From Pseudocercospora fijiensis CIRAD86 (taxonomy: Eukaryota > Ascomycota > Dothideomycetes > Mycosphaerellales > Mycosphaerellaceae), in the NCBI RefSeq assembly GCF_000340215.1, contig NW_006921540.1, forward strand, positions 614,377 to 678,376: 64,000 nt of DNA, read 5' to 3'. Every line of letters starts with the position of its first letter. Positions within the stretch are counted from its first letter, which is position 1. The notes under the pieces are model-generated. The model worked only from the letters and a program-made list of their open reading frames with translations, was not told the DNA's origin and made no database searches. Positions 1 to 10,825 of the stretch are shown in pieces. A program made the position numbers and the translations under genes.

Positions 1-2055
1 TCTTCTACCTTCTTACATTAAGCGTATACGTAGCTCGACGAAGTGCTGCCTTACCTACTACCCTATCTTTACTATAATCGGCTCCTCGCGTATAAAGTAT
101 CGCACATTGTCGATCGTAGCGAAGCCGTACTCGTAGTTATTCGGCTATAGAGTGTATAGCACCTCTCGAGAAGGCTAGGTATAAGCATCCTTAAATAGAA
201 AGTCTAGCTTCTTCGAAGCAAGCTCGAGTATAATCCGAATAGCTTATTCTAACTTTCCGCTACGCTTTATACCTCTAAGCGAATTAGCTAAGATAATAAC
301 TTTATTTACAAAGTCGACATTAAAGGAGCTCTAATAGCTATTACTTAATATAGTACCTGCTATAGCCTTGCTATTTGCGGGCATATCTAGGATATATACG
401 GCGTAATTCTGCTGCTTATCCTAGCCTTCTCGGTCGATGAGCGCGAGCGTATCCTATAATTGATTTTAACGGACTTCTATCTTATCGTCTAGAAGCTAGT
501 AGAGCAACTTAACGGGCGAGAAGTAGACGATTCCTAGTACGAAGTTATAACTATCGAGCAAGATAAAGTCCGAAATCGTTATATTATCTAGCTAGTAGTC
601 GCTGCTATTATAGTTACCTATTAGCGGATACTATTTACTCTAGGTGCGCAAACTTAGCCCGCTAAGACGATAGTCGTTCTATAGATAGTCTATTAGAAAG
701 ACCGTATTCTTAGGAAACGATAGATCGCCCTAGTTCCGGAGTCCGTTGTCCTTTTTGTTCTGCTTAAGGTAAGTCGCGATAATGCGAGCGAGCGGTCTCG
801 TAATCGGCAGCAATAGTCCGTCCTTATCCTACTTCGAGTTAGGATTCAGTCCTTACTCGAAGGAGATCTAGCGTATATTCTAGTAGGCGAAGTCTAAGTT
901 GTACTTATTCTGCCTTTTCCTAGTAAGAGCTAGATCCTCTAGTTTATAGTCTAGGACTATAGCATCCTTCTACGATAATCCTACGACTAGTACGCTCTTC
1001 TATACAGTTGATAGAGTGCTTAACTTAGCCTCCTCGTTATTATCCGTTATAAACAACTTATTATTAGGATTCGATACTGCGATATCTTCTTGTATAAGCG
1101 AGTCTCTATCGTCTATATAGAAGACGTCGGCACTTGTCTCTGTCTCGTTAACTGCCGGTAATGCCGCTAGTAGTACTGCCGGTGCCTACGTAGTAGTAAC
1201 GGGCGGGAGCTATACAACCGTTACGCTAGCTGCTTTTAGCGTTAGTAAAGCTTTCGTATTAGCAAACTTAGAGACTAGTAGAGTAGTAGGTCCCTTCGAT
1301 ACTATATTAACCTCTCCTTTGCGGATCTTCTATTCTCGCTATACTCTACCTTTCTCCGTAGTAGCATCCTATCCCTATATAATCTTAGCGCGTTCCTAAC
1401 GTATAGGCCGATTAGGTCTAGGGCTAGTATCTAGAGATCCGTTTCGACCCGGACCTAACGTCTTCTACGAGCCTCGCCTACGAACTAGAGAGCGTTTACG
1501 CCGCTAAGCTCGCCCTATATCGCGTCTAGTACTTAGAGATCTCCGCCGGTACGATCTGTCTCTAGAATCGTTGCGATATCTATCGCTACTAGCAGGTAAA
1601 GGAACGTACTTATCGTATCCGCTTCGATAGTATCTACTATCGTTAGCTCGTAAAGGCACGTATCGATCGAACCTATAATTCTTATTAGTAGGACTTAGAG
1701 AACGACCTCGTCTACGGCCGCGATTATCTCGTCGGGCACTATAATAAATAGAGTCCGGCAACCGTCTTAGTGATCTTGCACGACTACTAGTATACTCACC
1801 TAACCGTCTCTCTTAAGAACGGTTATTTCTACGTATCGCTACTAGAGACCCTCGCCTCTGTCGACGGTCTAATCGAGAGTCGTATAGCGAACGAGACCTC
1901 CTAGACGTTCTTAAGCTCGCGTCCGTACGACGCGATAGCCTAGAGCCTTTATATCGAGATAAGGACTTAACTCTACTATCTCCTCGCCTAGCCGTCCGGC
2001 TAGCAGGACTACGAGTCCGCCTAGAAGCGTCTACGTATCTGTACGAAGATAACAT
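1..2055 (-). pseudogene. RIP-mutated ORF, Arg/Ser/Tyr-rich N-terminus, unknown family
   Basis: One minus-strand frame runs from 2055 off the left edge (at least 685 codons). It is interrupted only by TAG/TAA codons of the kind CpA-to-TpA mutation creates, with no frameshift in the stretches I translated. The first 190 or so residues are dense in Arg, Ser and Tyr, with many RS/RR/SR dipeptides. A low-complexity linker follows, then a globular-looking region over roughly 1-960 (predicted helices, mixed composition). The gene is cut by the window edge. I do not recognise the family; a repeat-borne gene is inferred from its RIP state and neighbours. The 5' end at 2055 is uncertain because RIP can turn ATG into ATA. 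Confidence 0.5.
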
Positions 2056-2750
2056 TGTCTGATTTAGATATAGGCGAGGCGCGTACGTAGCGCCTTAAGC
2101 TAGGAATAGTGAAACCGCGTAAGCGGTAGAGAAAAGAGTAAGTAAATAGAGGCGCAACGCCTCTTATAGGAATTGAAATCAATAACACACTTATAAAAGC
2201 GTATCGGATATAAGGAGAAAGGACGTTTAGGCCTAGCCTAATACTATATAAAGTCGAATTCTGCTAAGCCTCTTCTTAGGAAGGCACCTTCCTCTATCGC
2301 TCGATAAAGTAGCAAATCTAGTAACTGCCCTTTAGACTACGAGAAAGTTACGTTCACTAATAGTATCGTATTAGTCGTTTGATATGCTTTAATGTAAAGT
2401 ATACTTAGCTCTAATATACTCGCGTAGTATAAAGTCTCCTTTAATCGGTATAGCGTGCTATTTACGTCGCGTAGTTGCGCGTATTATCTTTTCTTCGATT
2501 CTATTAGAAGCATATTTCCGCGCGACTATCGGCTAGTAGCTTATAATAGCAGCCAATGTTAGCAATAAGTATAATAGGTCTAGATAATGAAAGAATACAG
2601 ACCTCCTACTCTTAGGCGCTTACGTATTATAAAGTCTCCTTTAATTAATAGAGTATACTAATCGTATAAGTAGAATCCCTATCTAGCTAGGCGTATAGTC
2701 TTTCCTTCTTTCTATTATATTAGACAACCCTATATTCTTTCTTCTTAGCT
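2056..2750. other. RIP-mutated intergenic DNA
   Basis: TpA-rich, CpA/TpG-poor DNA with no reading frame I can support. It contains a dispersed duplicated phrase (ataaagtctccttta) near 2,429 and 2,630, which suggests nested repeat remnants. Confidence 0.4.
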
Positions 2751-3056
2751 AACGCTCTTCGTCCGCTATACCGCTCGAGCGATATTCGACATCCTTATAA
2801 GTATTCCTTCGTCCGCTATACCGCTCGAGCGATATTCGACATCCTTATAAGTGTTCCTTCGTCCGCTATACTGCTCGAGCGATATTCGATATCCTTATAA
2901 GTGTTCCTTCGTCCGCTATACTACTCGAGCGATATTCGATATCCTTATAAGTATTCCTTCGTCCGCTATACTGCTCGAGCGATATTCGATATCCTTATAA
3001 GTGTTCCTTCGTCCGCTATACTACTCGAGCGATATTCGACATCCTTATAAGTGTTT
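2751..3056. repeat. 50-bp tandem repeat, six copies
   Basis: The phrase gtccgctata recurs at 2761, 2811, 2861, 2911, 2961 and 3011, giving an exact 50-base period. Copies differ by C/T or A/G changes such as accgctc, actgctc and actactc, and attcgac versus attcgat, which is the RIP signature. Each unit holds a gatattcga core followed by catcctta or tatcctta. Confidence 0.9.
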
Positions 3057-5206
3057 TGCCGTGTTACTCCGTCTAGCACTAACGGCCCTCGCTTGTACGA
3101 ATACTAGTTTAGGTAATAATCGACTTCCTTATTTTACCGCTACGACCTCCGATAGCTAGACTAAGCGATATACGACATCCTTAGGGGTGCTTCTTAGATC
3201 GTAGACGTCTTTCGAACCTAGTCTAAGTAATTTTTGTATCCTTACAATATAGCCGATCTAATTTATACCTACCGCCCGATTGGTTTACTAAGAATCCTTA
3301 CCTACGATAAACCCGTAGCTTCCTTAATTACTAGCGATCGGTATAGGTTTAAATAATATTACGCTATTACTAACTTTAGCACGCCGCTGTTGCTACTTAT
3401 AAGATTCGACAATAGATATCTTACGAATCCCTCTAGGCTAAAAGCCGCTATAAGAGATATTCGCTATCCTTATACTCGAGTATAACGCCGGCTCCGTCTA
3501 TAGCTAACTCGAGAGATCCTTAGCATCCTCCTCTTCTAAGAATTCTAAGCGATTTTCAACATCCTTAAGCTCTTTCGGCTATCGTTCTATAGCTCTTTAT
3601 AGATACTCGATATCCTAAACTAATACTATACGCAGCTATCTCGAGCGGTTAACGGTACCCTTAACAAATTTCTATTACGCTACACTTTACTATTACTTAT
3701 CGCTATATACTTGAGTAATATTCAGCTTCCTTAGTATAATTTCGTTGTCCGCGTATAAAATGCCGTAAGATTTCCGACATCCGTAGTACTACGAGTCGCG
3801 GCAAAATTTATAGCATTCTCCGACCGGTAATCTCGTAGTAAGTTATACGGCTCGATAGTAGCCTTAGGCGTGTCGTCTATAGTGTCTGTATATATGCAAG
3901 GAAGAAAGGGCGGTTAGGCGGCTAACATCGCTAGCTAACTTATCCGGGCGCGCTTAGCTGTAGCTAGTATATATTTCCGACTTTACCTTCCTCCTTACTA
4001 GTATATATACATACTTAGCGTCCTATCCGAGGCTTAACGCATACTACCGTTGTTAGTCGAGGACGTAATAGTAATCTGCACTAACACTATAATTTATAGT
4101 CTACCGGAGAGTCGTATAGCATCTTTACTAAGGACTCCTAGTAATCTATAAACGTTCCGTAGAGCCGACTCTATATACTAATCGAGTTTAAAGACCTTCT
4201 CGTATAGACCGGTAAGAACTCTAACAATCGGACGTTGGTCGTAGTAGCGCGAGATATAAGAGACATACGGGATCTTTATTTATATAAGCAGCAAAGTTAG
4301 AGGAGTAGGCAGATTTATATATCTAAAAAGGAAAGAGATATCGAAGGAGAAGTCGGGATAAGGCAAAGAACGCATACAGAATAGACAAGTCTAGCCTAGG
4401 GAAGGCCGGAGATAACAATAGCAGTTCTATATTAGCTAGGAAGTATATCTAGGTAAACAATATCGTTTTTGAATATCTTACTAACGCTAGCTATAGGCTC
4501 TTTACGGTTGATCTATATCGCACTTCGAAGGCTATTAGACGGATAGTATAGTAGGCAGGACAGATTTACTACAGCTGCGAAATATATATCGATAACCGAA
4601 TTAATCTAGCGAGATTATATCTAGAGTACGAGTAGCTAGTAAGTGAATCGTAATCGAAGACTGCTAATAACCGCGCTATAGAAGTGTCGTAACTACCGTC
4701 TTAGGCAAAATAACAATAAAGGATACTGCTATACTATTCGCTCTACTATATAATAACTATTCGGCCCGCGATAGGCGCTAGTAGCCTTTTCTCGGCAGTC
4801 CTATTCGCGAGTTTGTTAATTAAGGCATCGAGCTTCCTACGGACGTAGACTGTTCGGCCGTAACTTATAGCCGTTTGCGTCTATAAGTTGTAGTATTACC
4901 GAGCGGGAAGTCCCGGTATACGTTTAGTGTATTTTGAAAATTTGCTACGCGCGCTTAATCTCTCTTTAGCTAGTAGAGTACGACCTCTGCGCATACCTCT
5001 TTTAGCTGCGAACTAGGTACGTTATCGTCTAGCGAGCGATAGGAGGCGCTTTATTTACTAACCTCTTTATAGCCCCTAAGTTTCCGCGACTTTTCGCGAC
5101 TTTTCGCGACTTCTACCGCTTTTTTTTCGCTTTTTATATACCCCCTCTTCCCTTTCTACCCGGCTTAAGGCACCGCGTATATGCTTCGCCTATATATAAA
5201 CATAAA
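3057..5206. other. RIP-mutated spacer with decayed copies of the 50-bp motif
   Basis: Degenerate forms of the gatattcgacatcctta motif continue irregularly to about 3,780 (for example near 3,165, 3,455, 3,550, 3,600 and 3,720), so the tandem array was once longer. From about 4,300 to 4,720 a short plus-strand reading shows some protein-like composition, but too many stops for a call. A TATA-like tatatataaa lies at 5,190-5,200, just before the helicase start. The 91-codon minus-strand frame at 5,134-5,409 overlaps the helicase start and is not supported. Confidence 0.4.
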
Positions 5207-8200
5207 ATGGCTTTAGAAATAGACCTAAGCTCTCCCGCTATCGCAGGATTAGCTATTGTAGCGTTCGGCGCTACTAATATTAATATAAGCAACGCGGGAT
5301 AGGGTAATGCGCCGTACCTCCGTTCCGGCGAGAAGTCTAATAACGATTGGTTAGAGACTAATTCGGAAACAGAAGAGAATAAGAAAGAGGAGGTTAAGAT
5401 AAAGAGCACCTAGATTACGCCGCTCGAGGAAAACTATCGCATCGTTAAGAACTTGCCGGTAGACAAGCAGGGCGCAGAGTCCTATAGCGATAGGTTATAT
5501 CCGCTATATCTCGGATATATCTACGGCAGATACTAGAAGGCCGCACGACCCGACACCTCTAAGTTTGCAGCTGAATTTGTGCCGCTCCCGGCACTGTCGG
5601 CTAATATATAGAAGGTCGATGCTCTAGACCCTATAATAGGACTAGAGGTAACGGCGAGTGCACCTTTACCTTAGGCGTCTTCAGCTTAGCTAGGTAAGGC
5701 TATATAGGGGTCTTTAGCTTAGCTACGCAAGGCTAGAAAGCGTAATACTCGCAAGAAGGCCTAAGGTAAAGCCGATAGCAAGCAGATCCTATATACTAAC
5801 AAAGCGTAAGCAGCGGTTATAGTCGGCGATCTTTCTTTATACGGATTATTAGGTACTAGAGACTGCCCGCTAGACTTCTTTAGTTTACTTGCGCCGCCGC
5901 GCAAAGATTACCTAGATAATAGCGAGCCGATTATCTCCTTTACGCCTATTATATACTCGCAGGTACCCGGGTTTAAGCTAAAGATTAATAGCCGTATTAA
6001 TTATACCGGAGCGAAGAAGCCTTTAGTTACGGTCTTCGTATATACTAACGATATCGCTCGTTAGATCTAGGGAACGAACGACATCGACGCGATCGGGTTT
6101 AAGATATACTAGGGCGAAGATCCCGATATAGTTGCGCGTTAGGCGCAAGCTTATAAGTCCTTCCGCGATAACTAAAAGGAGAATAGCGTTAGTGAGATTC
6201 ATTTCAGACTCAATCCTGCTACGATTACTAGTTAATACGCAGTCGTCGTTAATAAGGACGTACTATTCGGTATATCTCCTCGCCGCCCTAAATTTCACGG
6301 CGATCTAAGCCTAAACCTGCCGGAACTAGTAGGTTACTAGCAAATGTATAAGAGAGAAGAAGATCGTAACTGTATCTGTCGTACGGATTAGCTTATCGCT
6401 CGGCTCTACTATAGTAAAGAGTTCTCTATCTTCCGCTATTAGCCTAAGAATAACTCGTATTTCCGGGCATTTTAAAACTTCTCGGACTAGTAGGGTAAGG
6501 CTATAAAAGATGCAGCTACTAACGGTAACTTCCTATACTATCGTCGATAGGCACGACTTCTTAATACCGACATTATGAATTTGAAGTTTCCGTTCGTCTA
6601 AGTACTACTACTACGTTAGCTCGTTAAGACGTAGAGACTTAAGTACGATGCTTAAGGCTAGATCGCGAACTTTACTCTAGAGGGCTAGGCATCGTTTACG
6701 GATATCGAGCATTGCCTAGACGTAGAGACTAAGTCTATCGAGGCTCGGATCGCGGCCTAGCGTATATACGCCTACGAGGGGTATCTCCTAAAAGATATAT
6801 TCGAAGGAATTGACGAGACTAAGACGCTATCGGCTCGTATTACGCTATTATAGACGAGCGACACTAACGCTAGCTTATAGCTTAAGATCTTCCTTAAAGA
6901 TAAGGAAGAGAAAGAAGTAGGCGGTTAGGTTAAGAAGAGCAAGCGATACTAGCCCGCTACTAGAACGCGAGTAGAGGTATTTATCTACGAAGAGGGTCCG
7001 TTTAAGGGTATAAAGCTTATCGGAGAGATCTCTACCGATATCTTCGCTACGTATCCTACGGCGTATATTCTTACGTAGCCTAAGCGCGGTAGCGCTAACC
7101 TACCTTAGGCGGCTTATACGATCTCGATAAAGTTTAAGCAAGATCCTATAAGCGCGGTACGCTAGAACTAGGCGCTAGTCGAGCTCGGGAAGGGCGTTAA
7201 GCGTACGACCGGAGTCGACTTCGCTCGTTAGCTTCTAGGCGCTATACTAAGTATCTAGTAGCAGAACGGGCTTGCGCTTAGCCGCTAGTATAGTCCGACG
7301 GCCGAGACGTCGTTTAGGAATGCGATCGCGAGATTCAGCTTAAACGTAGGCTAGATAGAATCTACATTAAGGAGTTTCTATTCTCGAGATAGCCTAACCT
7401 TAATTTAGGGTCTGCCTAGTACGGGCAAGTCGCATACTGTAAACGCTATCTCTTATAGCTACATTATAGCTAGCAAGGCTCTAGGGGCTCTAAAGTGCTA
7501 AGTACTCTCGTACGCGCCTACTAACCCGGCCGTACAGAATCTATATAAGAACTTCAATAAGACCTATAACGCTAAGGGTAAGCTTCGAGTTGTTCTATTC
7601 TAAGGTAGGTATACTCGCAAGGCTAAGGAATCGGCGACTATACGCGACGACATCTATAATAAGCATTAGCGGTTACTATAGGCTGTCGTAGACTCTCTCG
7701 TAAGGAGTACGTATACTAATCTAGAGCTATAGGACTTCTACCTATACAATTAGACTATACCGTTTATTAAGGATTGCGTTAAGAATACGGATAGCCCGTA
7801 CTATACGGAGGCCTTAGAACATTAAGACGTTACGCGATCGGTTAGTAAGAAGCATCGCGCGAGTCTATCTCTAGACGATCTAAAGGAACGCACTTAGTAG
7901 CTAAGGAATAATCGCCGAGTCTAGGAAGGTCGAGTATTAGAGACTATAGATATTATATTCTATACGAACAACGCGTCCGCCTATAACAAGATAGTAGAGG
8001 GAGCTAGACCTACGCTATTATACTAGGATAAGGTTGCGATAGGACAATTCGAGGATACTATTACTAGTACGGCCTTCTTTAGAGAGACCCTTCTCGCCGC
8101 GGTCTTTACTAGTAATTACAAGCAGCAGGGCCTACTACCGATCTTACGCGGTGCTAATAAGAGTATACGATGCTCGCTAACGTCGATCTTCCGGAAGCTC

Positions 8201-9280
8201 TACGAGAATCCCGACTTTACTAAGAAAGATATACTAACGGAGTAGCGTCGTATAGCTCCTTAGATCTCTCGGATAATCTCGGAAGTCTTCTACGACGGCA
8301 AGTTAGTCGATTATTCTACCGTAGTTTAGCAGTACGCTATCGATATTACGCTAGAGCACGCGCTAGCTAAGTTGAAGCTATACTACGCTCTAGAAGCCGG
8401 TAATCGAAGCTTGCGATTTGCTGTCGACGTTTCTAGGATTAATAGCGCCTATAAGGTAAAATCGGCCTCCGGCTCGTCGTATAATATAGCGGAGGCTTAG
8501 GCGATCGCCTTCTATATAAAGTACTTGCTCGGTGCCGAAGTCCCTAAAGGTAGTCGCAAGATTTTGCCTTCGGACTTCCTTATTATTACGCCGTATAAGG
8601 AGCAGGCCGGTGTTATTAAGAGCTACTTGTTAGCGCACTTGTAGAACACGGAGTTAGCGAATTAGCTATAGGTTAAGACGTCTACTAAGGTCTAAGGACG
8701 AGAAGCTACTATTAGCCTTATCTCTTTCGTCCGCTATAATAAGGATAATGCCCTACTTCTAGGATTTATAACCGATGCTCGACAGCTTTGCGTTAACTTG
8801 TCTCGTCTAATGCGCTATCTTGTGCCCTTTAGTAATTAGCTTATATAGATAGTCGCGTAGCTTGATTACGCGCCTTAATTAACGCAAAAGCGAGGAAAAT
8901 TCAGCATATTTGCCTAGATTGTGTCCGATTTCCGCATAAAGCAAGAGGTAGTGTTAGCGAGCTATATGCTATCGCTAATTAATAGTCAAGATCTAGACCT
9001 AGCGTATAACATCCGAAAGAAGCTAGTACTAACCCCAAAATTCGGGAAAGCACCTGTATATACCCCTTAGCCTCTGCTATAGCGTACCTTCCCGCCCGTA
9101 CCCGAGAAGAGAGATACCTCGTATACGTAGCCTCTAGATTCGCGCAACGCTAACGGCAAGCGTACTATAGGTATTACCTAATCTCGCGTTACTACGTAAG
9201 ACGGGGTAGAGGACTCTACTATAGACGATGCTAGATTATAATCGGCTAAGTATCCCCCGCTCCCCTTTTGCTAACGATAG
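5207..9280 (+). pseudogene. Superfamily 1 (Upf1/AAA_11-AAA_12-like) helicase, RIP-inactivated
   Basis: From ATG 5207 one frame of about 1,357 codons runs to about 9,280, broken only by TAG/TAA. Around 7,409-7,440 it reads GLPSTGKSHT, a Walker A motif of the GxxGTGKS type, in frame with the ATG. Near 8,580-8,790 it reads an ITPYKEQ segment, then QGRE (as tag-gga-cga-gaa), ISLISFVR, GFITDARQLCVNLSR. These match the C-terminal motifs IV-VI of Upf1/Sen1-type SF1 helicases. The N-terminal 700 residues are not recognised. The single frame without introns and the repeat context suggest a mobile-element gene; host function is not implied. Confidence 0.75.
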
Positions 9281-10176
9281 AAACTAATTAAACTATCTTT
9301 TTTTTTTAGGTTACTTATTCGTAGGCGTATTTGTTCGACGGTATTAAAACTACTGTCCGGAGGGCCACTTACCGCAAGGCTAGGCTGCACGATTCTCTCG
9401 CGATAGTCGGGGCGGGAATTGAATAAAGAAACCTATAAAAAAAAGAAAAGCAGCAGCAAAGCTAGTTAAAAAAACTCCTTCGGGACTCTTATAAAGTGCT
9501 TCTACCTTAACGTAGTATAAGAGCTTAATACTCTGCCTATAGAGCTACTAAGAGGAGCATACAATTTATATATCCGAGTAAGCACTATTGTCGTTGTTAG
9601 AAAATAACACCGTATTAAGAAAGGGAGGGTAGAGAATGTTTTAGCACTAGCTACTATCGTTATATCGCTTGAGCCCCTTATTTCCGGCGGCTATATTGTA
9701 AGGGTTAGTAGCTAAGTAGTAAGAATGTATACGAAACTTTGAACTAAACTGAAGGGAGCACTAAATCAATATAGCTACTATCTATATAAGACGAACTGCG
9801 AAGAAAGGAAGAAGGGTACCTTAGAGGGAGAGCCCCTTCCTTAGTATTCCGCCCTACGGCCGTCTAGCGCGTCCGACGCGCGAGCGCAAGTACGCATATC
9901 CCGCTTGTCCGCTATCTCGTAGCGCCTTTATCTCCTAGCTAACTTGCGTAGCGCGCGTATACGAACTCGTTTGACCGCTCTTAAGCAAACATGTTTCTCC
10001 TAGCTCTTCCCTGCCTTCCGGTTCCTTCCTACTACTCGGATCTATCCCACGACTCTATATATCTCGCTTGCTATCGTCCGTATATGCGTGCGCGTAGTTT
10101 GGTGCAGTCCCGTCGTTCGTGTAACGTGTTGCGGCCTCCGCGGGAGTCCCTGAGATGTCACGTTATGCGGCTGAAT
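9281..10176. other. Mixed spacer, RIP-mutated then less mutated
   Basis: 9,281-9,980 is RIP-mutated with T- and A-runs and no supported gene. From about 9,990 the sequence keeps CpA and TpG, so it is much less mutated and leads into the minisatellite. An open frame from 9,991 to 10,644 exists, but most of it is the repeat and I do not regard it as a gene. Confidence 0.4.
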
Positions 10177-10590
10177 AGGCGGCTGACTAGGCGACCTGGG
10201 CGACCTGGGCGACCTGGGCGACCTGGGCGACCTGGGCTGACCGGGCGACCTGGGCGACCTGGGCTGACTGGGCGACCTGGGCTGACTGGGCGACCTGGGC
10301 TGACTGGGCGACCTGGGCGACCTGGGCGACCTGGGCGACCTGGGCGACCTGGGCTGACTGGGCGACCTGGGCGACCTGGGCGACCTGGGCGACCTGGGCT
10401 GACTGGGCGACCTGGGCGACCTGGGCTGACTGGGCGACCTGGGCTGACTGGGCGACCTGGGCTGACTGGGCGACCTGGGCTGACTGGGCGACCTGGGCGA
10501 CCTGGGCTGACTGGGCGACCTAGGCGACCTGGGCTAACTGGGCGACCTGGGCTGACTAGGCGACCTGGGCGACCTAGGCGACCTGCTTCG
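10177..10590. repeat. Nonamer minisatellite (gacctgggc / gctgactgggc), collagen-like if translated
   Basis: About 45 head-to-tail copies of nine-base units, cgacctggg and the variant cgacctgggctgactggg. In one plus frame they read Gly-Arg-Pro and Gly-Leu-Thr triplets. The array is rich in CpT and TpG and almost untouched by RIP, though it lies between heavily mutated elements. A few copies near the right end show cctagg or ctaact, consistent with limited mutation. Confidence 0.85.
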
Positions 10591-10825
10591 CTAGGGGCCC
10601 CTGCTGCTAAGGCAACTCAAATCCGACATCACTTTATGGCATAGCGGCTGGCTTGTAGGACTTGTCGGTGCTTTCTAGGCAGCCACTATAACATATGTTA
10701 TCTATCTCTTGTTAGTAGATAATAGTATACAGAAATAGTCGCACTTACTATTTCTCCTTACTCTCCGACTATCGTCGAGGCTAGTCCTCTGCCGCCGATC
10801 ATTTTCCTAATATTACACAGAGAAA

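Noticed and set aside
2751..3056. CRISPR-like array
   Set aside because: Units are head-to-tail with no unique spacers and the genome is a fungus.
9991..10644. Open frame encoding a Gly-Arg-Pro collagen-like protein
   Set aside because: Almost all of it is the nonamer minisatellite, which is open in several frames because its period is a multiple of three. The flanking residues look random.
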